From Phorcus lineatus (taxonomy: Eukaryota; Mollusca; Gastropoda; Trochida; Trochidae): a stretch of DNA of 64,000 bases. Position numbers and translations under genes: made by a program. The notes below the pieces were generated by a model. The model was not told the DNA's origin. It saw only the letters and a list, made by a program, of their open reading frames with translations, and ran no database searches. Position 1 is the first letter of the stretch; each line of letters starts with the position of its first letter. The DNA lies in NCBI GenBank assembly GCA_921293015.1, contig OV121089.1:43161220-43225219 (forward strand), read 5' to 3'. Below are positions 12,501 through 25,714 of the stretch, in pieces.

Positions 12501-15500
12501 ATACTGACTTGCCAGTTAACTAATGTAACATTGACTGGAATTGTTGGGAATCAAGGAAATTTACAGTATGGGCAGGTAAAGTACTACACTTAATTGAACA
12601 GAGTTTATACTGATGAATTAAAGTTTTCTTAGAAAGTAGTCGTCATTTGAAAGGTCACATAAAGGCATTTGCTTCAGAATTTATATACAATAGGTAACTA
12701 AATTATGTTCCCTTTCTTCCTAGCGGTTATGTATTGATAGTTTAAGTAAAAATTTACCCATTTTCGGCTTTGACAGAATTTTTCTTGATAGATTTGATTA
12801 GTTGACCATATGAAGTTTCATGTACAGACACAGTAGGCATCTTGATTGGCTTGCTTGGCTGCAATAGAAAAGAAATAAATAAACTTCCTTATAATTTACT
12901 TAACTGTTATAGAAACGAACCAACAGAAACACAATAAAAATTCTCATAAAAAACGATGCATAAAAAAGGCCTGTCTCAAACAACTGCAACTCTTGTCCAA
13001 TTTGAAATATTGACACTTTAAAGTGTATTTTAATCACATTCATTAAACACCACTCAATTATTACTCTAATAATCTTTATCATAACAGGATTATCCCACCC
13101 TTCACAATACTGTGTTTATCTCATAGAGAGAAGTAGAAAAATAGATCTTTCATAAGAAGAGTCTCAGAGATACATGAAACTGTAATATTTTAATGGCAAA
13201 ACAGATATTCTACAATAGTATCATTCATAGCATTGATAAGTGTTTTATCTAAATTAGTTTGATTTATAAAATGAAAATTTACAGCCCTGGCAGGTCACCA
13301 CCATTATAACATTGACCTTATCTCAAGTTACATAAGGGGAACGGTAAAGAATTTTATCACCATTTACTTCATTGGATATAAAAAGACACCGTCACTGTAG
13401 CTTCGAAGAGAGTAATCTATCACATTAAGCAACTAAAATACATAACAAATACATTTACTCCTATACCCACCGGAGCCGTTGTGTTTGCGTTGAGCAGAGG
13501 ATGCAGGTAACCGTGTTCACCAAGGTCATCGTCCTCGTAGCCTACAAGTGGAACATAACAGCTTTATTTTTGTTATATAATTTTGGACATTTATTTCTAA
13601 CCCTAGCGGCACAAATATGCTGGGTATTAAAGTTTTACTAATGGTCTGGGAATTACGGTTTTTTGAAATATTAGTCATCAGATTGCTGACAGAACTACAT
13701 GCTATCCATTCAGTCAATGAGCCCAGCATACACGTGTCAACAGATACACCGTAATTCTTAGCATCTTGTTGATTATTCTTATAATAACTGTATCATTTAC
13801 ACTGGACAGAAATAAACCCCAAACCAATATCAACATGAAATTTCCTATTTTACTACAGGTAAAGGTTCAATCAATCGTACTACAAGTATTTTGCAGCATA
13901 ACTCTATCTTGGTTGCAATAATACATGTCTTTCTAGATTAAATTACAAAAAGTGCCGGTAATGGTTTTGCATCATAAGAATATTACATTTTTGAACAAGC
14001 TCATTAAAAAACCAGTTTCTTCAACGACAAAAACTCAAGTTTTCCAGGGTCGAGTACCTTTGACCTATAGATAACACTTGATGAATAACAATTCAGAAAT
14101 TATCACTCTCATTAGCTTTGGCACTAAAAAGGAGACCATATTTGACAAGTAGTGCAACTTTGACTCCAAATTGATCATGCTTTCTATGCATGACTCAAAG
14201 ATAACTTTTTCTCATTTTTTGGTATAATTAAGTAAAAGTATGAGTACAACAAATAAAAAATTTCCAGGGTGTGGGGGAGATTTAATTGGTGTGGTAAGCT
14301 TTGATAAATTTTTTGCTAACAAAAGCAGTTTTTACTTCAAAAATAATAATTTGTTTTTCTCGATTGCATTTTCTAAGCATATGCTAGTATTGAATGGTCT
14401 TTCTTGATCCTTGCTATGCACCACTTACTGTCATCCTGGTTTACTTCAGCTGAAGCCGGTTTGTATTTGCCAGACTTGATCATCTTCACCATGTGTCTAT
14501 AGTAGAAGTTCAATCTGTCTTCGAAGTGCATGAAGTCAAACTGAGGGTTGCCAGACTGTTTAGTCTTGATGATGATCTCCATCTGTGCTCCGTGTTCTGC
14601 TATGAACTTTGCCGTCTTTTCTATAATTGCATTGGCTTTCTTTGTTGCAGGCTGGAATTAAAACATTAAGGGTTACTATCAATTACCAAAATCCAAGAAA
14701 CGGAAAATATATTATTACAATGACAATGCCGTCATACAACACAGATACAACATAAGTTCATGGAGAAATTGAAGCATTCTATACACAGTATATGATGATC
14801 GACACTGTACGTACATTAATAATGGTATAGAACACACTTAACATTGATACTACTTTGACATCAAATCGGAATTGAACTGAAAAAATCACATGGTCTCCTT
14901 CCAAGGTGCTTGTATGACATTTTGCTTAAAAAAGAACCAAATTTATGCATACCAAATCTGTTCCCTTGGGTATCTGTAGTTCAGGAGGTGCAACAAACGG
15001 CTTGTCCTCTTCAGCTTCCACTGCACCTGACATAGACACAACAGAAGATTATTAACCTGAAGCCCTATTAACACTGTACTATCCCTATCTAATTTATCAG
15101 AAAACTTAGAAATATCTAACCAAACTCTGGCCAAGGCTTGGCTGTACTGACTATGCCAACAATTAAAGTTTAAAAATGACTAAGGATGGGTATCGCTACT
15201 CATTGGCATATCGCAATATATTGCGATACAAAGAGGCATATTGTAATACGTATGGCAATATATTGGTACTTTTTCATATTTTAGTTTTTCCATCATTCTC
15301 TTGACTAAATAACAGCAATAAGAACAGTGAGCAATTTTCAACTGGCTCTTTTTGTAAAGAGAGATTATTAAGTTACTGGTTTCGGTCGTTTATTACGTCT
15401 GTGCTATTTTCACTTTGCGAGTTCACACTTCAAGTTTAACTACAACCACTTTTTTTGGTTATATTATTCTGCACTATGTATACACAGAAAATGTTAAGTT

Positions 15501-17438
15501 TATATCATGCGATATATTGGATATATTCAGAAGAGTGTACCGGTATGTTTCTGTATTGCAATATACCGATATATCGATAATACTGCGCACCCTTAAAAAT
15601 GACTGGAAAAGTATTGTTTGGACGTATTTACAACATCACTCCTTTGTTCAAAAGGTAGACGATTATCATTTCTTACTAGATGGTTGACTGTTTTCATCTT
15701 CGTTTGCCACAGGTTGCTCATAGCTGAATCCCACAGCCTTATAGCCATCATGTAGAGATTGGTAATATCTCTTCCATTCTTCTTCTGGAATTGAAAATAG
15801 AACAAGAAATTTACAATTTGGTACTGGACAATATCTTTTATGGACTTCATCACTTTGGTACAGTACAGTACCTTATTTGTACATAACTACCTTTTTAAGT
15901 AAAAGAGGAGATTTAACTGATCTCAATGATTTTACTTGCAACATCAATTCATTTAACATCAGAGTATGAAAAGAATGACAGCACAGTCATAAGATTACTC
16001 CGTGGAGGTTACAATTACAATTCTTCAGCATTTGCTGATTTATTCAACAGACCTATTTATCTCAGTGTAACATAAGAAACAGTTGAAACTGAAAATTGTA
16101 TATCTCTTAAGACCATAAACATCTTTCTGTTTAGTTTGACTTATATACAAAACCATTTTTGGAGAAAATGCAATGTAATCGATATGAATAAGACTTTTTT
16201 CAATACCTTCATACAGTTGAGCTTCAGCAACATCAGTTCTGAGTTCCAAGTATCTCTCTTCATCACAAGCAGCTTCAACAGCTTTCTCAGTGTCTGATAA
16301 TTCTATATCCTCTTGCTTCACATTGTCTGCGTCATAAGCTGACAGGTCATACAAATGGCCACGCCCATCATACCTGCCAAATCAAGATGTGGTTTCAGAA
16401 ATGGTTCTTCTGCGACATATCAAAAGTCATTGACTTTTGAAACAGAGATGTACAACATACATATATAAGTAAACATTATATATAACCTTACAGTACCTCC
16501 ATTAAGGATTCCGAGGACCGTTGAACATTTTTGTCCTGATCACTATGTACCATGTCAAAGATTGAAACTATTCCCTTTAACATTGTTTAAAGAACTCTGA
16601 ACGTCACAACTCACTTACCTATAGACCAGGGTTTTGACCTCCTAATGTTATTTTGATCAAAGCTTATTGATAAGCCCATGCTTTACTAATTTTGATTTCA
16701 TAACAATCATACTGTTGGTTAAAAATAACCTATTTTGGCAATCTTTGACAGGTAGGGCATAGTGTATTGTATTGCAACTTAAATGTCAGTGACTTTAGAT
16801 ACTTAGATTAAACAAACTTCATTACAGCATGTCTTCAAAACCATTTTCATACCCAATTTGTGAAATTGTAGCCTCACCGACTTCATCAGTCTGTCACTAC
16901 TCCACCTGAAACGAAAATATTCAAGTGGTGGTTTTGCCACCAACTCTAACACACAAAGCATCACATGTACATAACCGTAAAGAATAGTTCTGTGCCAGCC
17001 AGACAACTGACACCAGTGCCGCCAGTCTTGCCCGGCTGTTGACGTTGCATGGTGAGAAGGTTGTTGAGAGTGATCTCCCTTCATTCGTTCAGCCGTCTGG
17101 AGCAAAGGTGGTACCAAACAACACATACCATTACCACTTTGCAATACCATCAAACCAATGTTTCTGCAAATAAATCTTGGATTATGCCGACGCGATTGTG
17201 AACACGAGAAATTCGAAACCTTTTGAGAAGAAATCCACTGTAGGTTCACAGACCTGTCAATTTTTAGACGATCGTCGCCCATCCATGGTATAAGGTGTCG
17301 GCCCTGGTCGATATATAAAGCCTTTTCGTCGTCTCGGAATGTTTTACAGGCATATCCAAAGACAAATAAATCTTCTAGTTCGTTACTGTTCTTTGATGTT
17401 TCAGGCGCATTGTCCTGACTCCACCACATGGACGCCAT
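6553..17438 (-). CDS. SFSWAP: SFSWAP (suppressor of white-apricot) splicing regulator, complete
   Basis: Nuclear RNA-binding regulator of alternative splicing; in flies and mammals it represses splicing of its own transcript (known of the family). Seventeen coding exons, high to low: 17438-17254, 16373-16207, 15784-15677, 15026-14953, 14651-14429, 13541-13471, 12858-12758, 12339-12133, 11810-11609, 11489-11330, 10832-10689, 10322-10146, 9728-9449, 8947-8687, 8413-7997, 7204-7114, 6633-6553. Phases are continuous and give 982 residues (human about 950). The N-terminus has the family block [16 protein letters not shown] and [24 protein letters not shown] domain 1 spans about residues 181-240 and SURP 2 about 385-442 ([18 protein letters not shown]). 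A helical block ([13 protein letters not shown]) follows, then RS repeats at about 600-790, a Lys/Asp-rich stretch, and a tail [16 protein letters not shown] like the vertebrate C-terminus. Oddity: a Pro-rich run near residue 910 that I do not recall from vertebrates. Confidence 0.95.
7464..7597. mobile_element. Foldback (hairpin) element in an SFSWAP intron
   Basis: Two arms of about 65 bp are imperfect inverted complements, beginning taaatagaatctcacc and ending with its complement at 7597, and meet at a very short loop near 7530. It lies in the intron between exons 15 and 16. This is the form of a small non-autonomous DNA transposon. No clear target-site duplication was found. Confidence 0.7.
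15181..15595. mobile_element. hAT-like MITE with 8-bp target-site duplication, in an SFSWAP intron
   Basis: The element is bounded by short inverted ends, TAAGGATG on the left and CACCCTTA on the right, and flanked by identical 8-bp copies of AAAATGAC at 15173-15180 and 15596-15603. An 8-bp duplication with TA(A/G)GG-type ends fits the hAT superfamily. The interior carries repeated motifs of the form caatatattgcgata near both ends. It has no coding capacity. A sequence with the same internal motif lies at about 24230-24700. Confidence 0.8.
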
Positions 17439-17697
17439 TTTCTTTCCCTTTACAATTTGGGCGAGCTTATCTTTCCTTCAAGGGGTGCTGAGTCACCTCT
17501 TTTGGGTGAATCTAATCAAATTGGTACATTCATATACGATAAACACTTAAAACGATGCAAATACATTTCAATTTATAAATGTGAGAATAATACCGAAAGA
17601 TAACATGAAATATTGTATTTTCTACTTCTGTGGGTTGCATTATTCTGCTACTGGTATCCTTTTAATAGAATATTCCATTTTGACATCATTTCCCAAA
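17439..17697. promoter_or_regulatory. Shared bidirectional promoter region of SFSWAP and TMEM199
   Basis: The two start codons diverge with 259 bp between them, so both promoters and 5' UTRs must lie here or within the first exons. No TATA box is obvious, as expected for housekeeping genes. A TGCTGAGTCA motif at 17486-17495 matches the AP-1/NF-E2-type consensus, and ATTGG/CCAAT-like motifs lie near 17453 and 17518. Binding at these sites is inference only. Confidence 0.65.
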
Positions 17698-20600
17698 ATG
17701 GAGGGCATTGAGTCGGCAGTTCCTGAAGTGAAACTGACTGAGGCGCTTCGGGAACGTATTACGCACGTTCGGGAACATATTGGCACAAATAAGGATCTTA
17801 AACAAGAACTTGAAAAATTTTCCGACGATCAAATTGACACCATACCGTTTAGTTTGGTTAAAACAATCCACGAATCTCTCAAAGCAGGTGCGCTCAGTGA
17901 AAAGGGAGATAACTCGTCATGTAATAACTTCTTAAAAGGGCACAGAGTATGTTGTTAAGAGTCAAATTTGTCAACCTTATTAAATGGTGTTATTTTATCG
18001 AGGAGTAGCCTAGTGGTTGTCTCAGAAAATCAGCTTATAAGTACTGTATGTGGATAATAGATACGTTTAAGTCTTGTTTTGTGATAGAAAACCCGACAGA
18101 GTCGCGTGCCAATGACTCAAACATAATTTTGAAAACTTATTTACAGCAGGCACTATCACAAAATTGATTTATAGTGTTATGGAGGTCATTTAAGTAAATT
18201 ACATGTAAATGGGACCTAAGAAATTCCATTTTGTAACATTATTACGACCATTTTCTGATTATCATTGAAAACAAAACAAAATTCATTATTTGGGCGTTTT
18301 AGGTATAAAGATGTAATTTTGAGGAGGCGATTTGAGCGTAACTTTGGATATTTGGTATTTTGGCTTGTATTTTAGTGACATGGAAAAATCATAAACATAC
18401 TCTGTGTCACATTAACAGTTTGATACTGTCGATAATATATTTTACTTTATGCAGAAAATATGTTTCTTTGTCTATTTTTAGATATTTTAGTGAGAAGAGG
18501 TGACAGGGGCAGATGCATTTTATAGGAAATAGGAAATGTTATGCATAGATAATATCCTTTAGGAGACATAACATCTAAGAGTATTCTGAAGAAAATTGAA
18601 CTTACATTCAATTATATTTTTTCATGTTCATTTATAGTATTATTTTTATTTTCTGTGTGATAACACTTTCTCTCAATGGGTGATGTGGATAAGCGAATAT
18701 TTTCATAAGTATCGCAAATCTAACAAAAATCAAATATAGCTTGCCTTTAAGGCCTGTGCAATTCTTATTTTACTATAAGCATGTTAGCTTTAGTTTTAGC
18801 TCATCTGACCTCAAAGATCAAATTGGCTTATGGCATGGCAAGTTGCCTGGTGTCTGGTCTGTTGTCTTCATTTTCATTTTCATCTCCTCTTCCAGAACCG
18901 CTGCATCCCCAGAGCTGAAATTTTGTAGGGATGAAACTTGCACATAGTTATCCAAATTTGTACATTTGGGACTGACCCACTTTAGTATAGGTCTGGCCGG
19001 CCTTTTTTTTCATCAAACATGCTATAGGGATCAAAAATTTTTCGATTATCATCTTTATAGGTTTGAGACAAAGATGTTTACATTTCTAGGGGTAGGAGTT
19101 CAAATAATGTGGCACGGTTGTGATTAAAAGGCTTACCATTTTTGAAAGCTTTGTAAAATGGTCAATTCAATCATATTGATGTGGTAATGATGATTCAAAT
19201 TATCCCAAGTTCATGACTGTAGCACAATTAGAAATTGTTTTGCAAATTTAAGCCATGTGTTAGTGATTTTTAATTTCATATATAGTGCTAACAGAAAGAA
19301 TTTCCACAAAGGTACGAGAGTTGGGTATAAAAGTGTGTATGTGTATCAAAATTTTATTACTCCCTGACTACCATAGTAATTTTTTTTGAGAATCTGTTTT
19401 CCATCCTGTAACATGGTTTAAGAAAAATATGGTTTAATCCATTTTCCCTCCCACTATGTGTTTATACATCTTATCTTATGCACTGACACTGGACAATTTG
19501 TTTGATGTATTTCATTTTCGAAAACTTACATGTGTGCATCTTAGTCAAAGCCAAAGGAGTTAATTTGTAATGAGGCCTTGCCTTGAACATTAACAATACA
19601 AATGCTGATGAGCTACAGAGTCCATGGCTATATCTTTTATCATTTACAATAAGGAGGTTAGATTAGCCTAGAGAAGGGTATGGAATACTGTTTCTTACAT
19701 TTAGATAGGGAAAATTAATTGCTGGACTTGAAGCAGTCAACCACATGTTAAGTCCATTTCTGCTTTATCATTGGATATATAAATGATCTTGAAAGGATAT
19801 TTTTGTCAAATGTTAATAAACTTAGTTTTATTTCAAATATTGTTGTGTATTTTACAAAGCTGACACAGTTTACCTGCAATTTGCACCAAAAGAATCAGGC
19901 CCTGAGTTTATTCTGTTTGCCATCTTTGTACCAAGCATCTTTTCCATAAGGATAAGAATAATATTTTCAAACATGAAAAGCTCTCTAATCTGTAGAAACT
20001 CTGTATGTCCGGTCATTTTAGATTATTAGTTGATTGTGTACGGGACATACCCTCGCTTATGACAAACACACATGTTTTAATTCCCTGCCAACTGAGGTCC
20101 GTTAAATGTGTCAAATGAACTATGTGTCCGATCTATGTTTACCCGTATTCTATTGCTCTTTGTTTTGTTGTTTCAGAAGGAGAAAATGTTTACCTGCACA
20201 CACTATTGCAAGACAGTGACCTCCACTTACCTTCCGTCAAGTTTCCACCCAGGGTATTCAATACTTGTTAATTTAAGAAAGACAACATGTGAAAAAATGT
20301 TATCAATGCAAACTATATTTCAAATGCTTTACGGTTTAGCTCATCAGACTTGAAAAGTCAGATTAGCGTAAGAAATGGCCCCTTGTCCTTTGTCCGTCGT
20401 CCTTTGTCTGTCATCCATAAACTATTCACATTTTCCATTTCTACTCCTGCACCCCCAGAGCTGCCTTTTTGTGGGGATGTACTATGTTCATTTGAGACTG
20501 ACCCCGACTCAAATATGGGCGTTGCAGGCATTTTCCCTCAAATCTTAAAAAATCTTTTTCAAAACCAATAGGCTAAAATTTTAAAAGTAACATTTCTGAC

Positions 20601-23342
20601 TTGAAGACTCAAAGTTGTAAACTTGGTGACGATCCCCTTCAAATATTAGCTTGGCAGGGTGTACACCCTCAAATCCTCTTTCGTCTATTTCTTAAAAATT
20701 ATCAATGTTAGGAAAATGAAATTTTAAAAATATCATGTTTGTAGGATGGAGACTATGATACATATTTAGGTTGAGTAACCGAATCAAAACTAGTTAGCAT
20801 GAGAAACACATCTGGAAAATTTTATTTTGTCTTGACACCCCCTTCAAATATAGTTACTTTTGTCTATTCTCAAAAAAACATTAATGGTAGAAATCTTAAA
20901 TTTTGACAATATTATCCTTGTTAATTGTAAGCTGTGATGTGTAACTGTCATTTTCCTACCCTCAAAAATAAGAATGTGGGAGGGGTGCATAAAGCATGGT
21001 ATGAGTGCAAAGTTTTAAAGTCCTAACTCTTCCAAGTCGGAGTTCTGGGTAAACTACTGAATTGTTTACAGAATCCAGAACTTGAAGCAAGAATCAAGAA
21101 ACTGGAAGTTGAACAAGCCAATAGAGAATACAAGGACATGACACGGAATGTTGACCGAAAACAGGTTGGTCAATCCATCTGATCTAAATATCTGAAATGT
21201 CTGTGTCAACACATCTCTATATGGGACCTTAAGCTAATGATTTAATCATGAAATTCAGTGTTGTTTTTTAAAACTATGACTTGTCAATGTTCTCAAAAGT
21301 AATCTCTCTTCTTTGATCACTTGATTAAAATCAATTTTGTTCAGAGAAAGGAAAGCTTTTAAAATAGACTATAGCAGGAATTGAACTTGTTCTATTAGGG
21401 GCTTTCCTCTCAACAACGGTCTGAAAACAGCGTTATTATTCCAACATTCTATTTTAATCAGACTGTATGTAAACATGAATTGAAAACTTAAGAAGATGTT
21501 TGTGATATGTATTTGCAGCAAGATCCAGACACGTTCAATGTTGGACAAGAAGGTAAGATAACAAACGATCACAATTTACAAAGTTTTATATTTTCAAAGC
21601 GAATTTCATCAACTGGGTCATGTGTTTATAATTGCTGTATGAACACATGGTTTAGAATAATTCAAACCTGAAGATTGCTAGCTTAGCAGTGGCGTTTGTA
21701 ATCTGAATGGAGTTTTGTTTCATAATTTCGCACCGTGGTGATGATTTTCACGATGAGGTAATATTTATAAACTAAGAAATCAAAATTTGTTTTTCCACCA
21801 CTAATGAAATAGTTGAGTTGCATAGACCTTGGCTTCTCTTCTTAGATATTCTATTTCTCCAACATTACTTTTTGTGATACAGTCACCAGTGTTGTAGCTA
21901 AAGGGGGTCCTGGGGGTATTTGCCCACCCTATAGGCCTGGTGTCCCTTAAAAAGATTTTAAGTGTAGGATACTTTCAACATCACAAAAGATTCAGAAAAC
22001 GCTAAATTGACCTGCAAGACTGATCACCTTGGAACAACACTGTGTCACTGATATGCCCAATATTTTCCTAAGACTGTATAAAATATTGGTAAAAGAAAAA
22101 AACATGCTTTTTAAAAAATCAAATAACACAAAAACTATTAATTATAATATCAAATTGGCTTTTGAAAAGCAAGATAAATGCTGTTTTAAAACTTTACCAA
22201 ATTTTTTAACTTCTTATTTCATTAATTACTGACTACCCCTATCCTGAGATGACTGACATTGACAATGCTATTCTGAGGTTATAATGCTATGGTCTCCCTC
22301 AACTGACCTAATGACCATATTTGTGTTATGTTCTCGCAGTTAAGACTCTAAATCGTCAGATGATAGCTGTTGGCAACTTCCTGGTGACAGTTGGAGGAGC
22401 ATTTGCTTTTGGTTACAAGGCTACAGAATACGCAGTTGGACCCGATTATTTGCCAATGGTGAGTCTCTATCAGACATGATTAGATTTGAACTTGTTCAGT
22501 TGTTGATTTAAGTAAGAAGGCAATCAGCCCATGTACAAACAGATAAACATGATTTGTCTTTAATTTGACAAGAATAAACATTTAGGATTGTCATTCTCTT
22601 GAGAAGTGCCGGTTTTTCAAAGTGTGCCAAGTTATGAATAATTGTTTCATTTGTACATAACAATTCATAATCTTTTATCAACCAAAAATGGTATCCATCT
22701 TCAAAGCAGGTTTATCTTTCTGTGAAGTCTAATCACACTATCGTCAATAAGACACATACCGACTTTATACACGAACGAGAAAATGTCAAGAAATTCCTGA
22801 TTCCCAAAAATTTTCTACAAGCAAATAGCAGTTGCAAGACAGTATGGGTCCTGAGATCATTTTAGTTTGTCATTCCCTTCAGATGTTTATTCAATTGTAC
22901 GTCTCAAATGTTTTGAAGGTTTGAAAGGTTCCATTATTGTGATAATGAGCATTTTTAGGCTTACAGTGTGTGATTTATTTTATAATCTTAATACAATTTT
23001 ACCTTGCATTGTTTTAACTTTGTTATCTATGAGATCACAATTCCTGCCAGTAGTTTTAATTTCAAATATTACAATGTTACATTTTTTAATGATCTTAATC
23101 ACATTGTTTCCAGAGCTTAACAGACATCAGGATTTATATTCAGTTGATAAGAATTAAATGGTTTAAATGTTTTCTTCTATTTTGAAATGCAGGTTGTCCC
23201 TTTACCATTTTAACCCCCAATTTAAGGTAAAAATTATACAAGTTTGATATTTTTACTTCAGCAAATGATGAGTGGACTCATTTTCGGGACAGTGGTTTTC
23301 TTTGCGGACCTCTACTTCCTTGTTCGCTATACACCAGAATGA
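17698..23342 (+). CDS. TMEM199: TMEM199 / Vma12-like V-ATPase assembly factor, complete
   Basis: ER membrane protein that helps assemble the Vo sector of the vacuolar H+-ATPase (known for yeast Vma12 and human TMEM199). Six exons join in phase: 17698-17887, 20177-20253, 21072-21164, 21519-21552, 22340-22458 and 23262-23342, giving 197 residues (human 208). Family blocks are YLHTLLQDSDLHLP...KFPPR, NPELEARIKKLEVEQANREY and DMTRNVDRK. Two hydrophobic segments near the C-terminus (about residues 138-158 and 171-192, ending FFADLYFLVRYTPE) fit the two-helix membrane hairpin. The start is the first ATG that begins a conserved-length N-terminus; an upstream in-frame extension exists but is not needed. 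Exon 4 is only 34 nt. A candidate poly(A) signal is at 23862-23867. Confidence 0.93.
18799..19629 (+). mobile_element. Copy of the 'gctcatc...gagctacagagcccatgg' dispersed repeat, in TMEM199 intron 1
   Basis: It begins with gctcatctgacctcaaag, continues with the ggcttatggcatggcaag block, and ends with gatgagctacagagtccat. The same two ends bound the better preserved copy at 42787-43877. The interior is diverged and lacks the 145-bp tandem array. No clear target duplication was found. Confidence 0.65.
20333..20700 (+). mobile_element. Truncated copy of the same dispersed repeat
   Basis: It starts with tttagctcatcagacttg and includes the accessory motifs shared with the other copies (gtccgtcgtcc-like run, ctcctgcacccccagagctg, ttttgtggggatg). 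The right end is not recognisable; the end given is approximate. It lies 80 bp after TMEM199 exon 2. Confidence 0.55.
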
Positions 23343-25470
23343 GACACGCAAGGTTCATCAATGTGTCCAGCCAAATATCAAGTCATTCCATTTCATGCTG
23401 ATGTAACTAGCTTTGTACTAAATGGTATTGGTGTATGTATTTTGCACATGAACTGTGATATTTATATATGTATATATTGAAATGTGAACAATGTGTTACT
23501 TGTTTAACATCATCATGAACCCATTGCAGACACAACAATGCTTCTATTCCCAAATGTTAGTTATGAATTGTTTGAGGGGCTGTTGAACACTCGTCGAGGT
23601 AAGAACTGATATCTGTATCTGTATTCTAAGGGCAAGGGGTGTGAAATAGATCCTTCAAGCTTTACAGCCAATATGATGAAAAATTGTCAATAGTTGTCAT
23701 TTTATTTAAATATTAAAGGGCTGTCATAGTATCTTACAATCTTACAATGATATGTATTCATTTCATTGGTGGATCAAGAAGGTGGGGAGGTGTCGCAGGG
23801 ACGCATATCCCACTCAAGAGAGTTCCATATATAGTAAATGTTAATCACATTTCTCCTACATAATAAAAGTAAACAGGGAAAGTGTAGAGCAGGGATCTAA
23901 ATTTCAGTAGCCATTCATACGAAAAATTAAAAATAATCTGTTTAATAGTTAACTGAAGTATAAAGTGTAAACTAATTTGTTCATTTTAATTGATTTATGT
24001 TAAGATTTTGGTAGGTCTATCAGAAGCTGCATTTCTGCCAATTATGTTATTTGATTATGCATGGTATGAGAGATTTTTCATGAATATGTGAGTTAGTGGA
24101 GGGTGAGTGTGATAGATATTGATAATGAAAAAACAGTTGCTTTTCATGGACTGATTTTTGTAATGATATTATGATTATTCCTATTCTTCATAGGAGCCCC
24201 ACCTTGAATATAGATATTATTTTGTAAATTTTGTATTGCAATTCATTGCTATATACAGCTCATGTATTGCAATAATATTGCAATATATTGCGATACACAG
24301 CACATGTATTGCAATAACATTACATGTTGAATGAATTCGAAATTCACCGTTTTATACTTCTTTATGCAGTTTCAACATTATACATTTGATAAAATGCCTT
24401 CAGATTTTTTGAAAGAGATACCATTACTGAAATAGGATAATATTTGTATTTAAATTTTGATGGCATAGATATTCAAAATCTGTCTACTATCCTTTGTAAT
24501 ACAACCAAACAGGAACTCTTGCACATCAAATAATTTTCAAACTTTTGAAGCACATTAGAACCAGCTCTAAATTAATTTGAAATAAGTTGGTGCGATACAC
24601 TGCCAAGGGAGAAAAAAAATTGCAATAATTGTATTGCTCAATCTGTGCTGCAATATATTGGTATTGCAGTAATATTTTATAGCTGAATAGTATGCACACC
24701 TATCTATACAACGTGTAAACAAGGTGTCAGGATGGTGTGATCTCACCTGCACTTGGCACTGGGATCTCTTTATGATTTTGAAGTGTAATAAGCAAGATAA
24801 CCATTTTATTCATTTCGTGTCAAAGAACAGACCCAACCCTTTCACTTCATTGTTAGTTAGTAGTTCATTGATAAAGACAGGTAGCCTATGCTTTTCATTG
24901 ATCAATGCAATCAATCCTCAAAAACATTTTGAAATAAGAATTAGATAAAACTGTCACTGTTTTCCGGATTGTCAGTGGTTCAGATGGTATGACTAACATG
25001 CAGAAGTGTATTATGAATAATTGAATCAAATATAGCAGTATTTGTTTTGTTGCTAGTAACTGATGAGACACTTTGATAAAAAATTTACAAGAAAAATGTA
25101 TTTTAAAGGAATGTGATGAAAGTTTATCCTGAAATATTACTAGTCATCCAAAACTTAATACAAAGTTGACATTGCGTGTATGAAATAAATCGATATGAAC
25201 ATCAAATTGTCTTAATGTATGAAATACACTTCGAAATGGCCTGCAAATAAATGATTGTATTCACTAGACATCAATGGTCAGAACATTGTTGTAGCTCAGC
25301 CAAGACTGCAAAGAATGTGAAGTGCAACATCGTTGAAGAGCAGCCCCCCTCTTCCAATGAGTAAAGCTTTCAAAATAATGATTTTTCCGAGATACAAAAC
25401 TTGTTCCATCCGAGTTTTTCATCTGCACTCAGTCTGACTACATCCTATACTGACATATGGTCTGTTTCAA
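23343..25470. other. Intergenic sequence downstream of TMEM199
   Basis: The left part is the TMEM199 3' UTR, with a candidate AATAAA at 23862. At about 24230-24700 there are repeated caatatattgcgata-type motifs like those inside the hAT-like element at 15181-15595, so a diverged relative is likely, but its ends and target duplication could not be fixed. No gene was seen. Confidence 0.45.
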
Positions 25471-25714
25471 GATAAGACCACAGGATCTCGATATCGTCAG
25501 TAAAAAGGAATGAAAAGGCAGATGAAAAAAAAGTACACCCTTCTATATAGTACTACTATAGTGAAGTATATAGTACTTCTATATAGTACTACTATATAGT
25601 AATACTATATAGAGGGGTGTAGTTTTTTTCCATCTGTTTTTAGGTTTTTTGGGTTTTTTCATCTGCTTTTTCCTTACATTTTACTGACGATATTGAGTTC
25701 CTGTGGATAAGACC
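25471..25714. mobile_element. Inverted-repeat MITE with 9-bp target-site duplication
   Basis: Direct copies of GATAAGACC lie at 25471-25479 and 25706-25714. Between them is a foldback element whose arms (starting acaggatctcgatatcg, with the complement at the right end) pair over about 90 bp with mismatches, around a tatagtactactatatag-rich centre. A 9-bp duplication fits the Mutator superfamily, though assignment from length alone is weak. It has no coding capacity. Confidence 0.75.

Noticed and set aside
22867-23157. 96-residue hydrophobic frame inside a TMEM199 intron
   Set aside because: Lies between two well-supported exons. Hydrophobicity follows from T-rich intron sequence.
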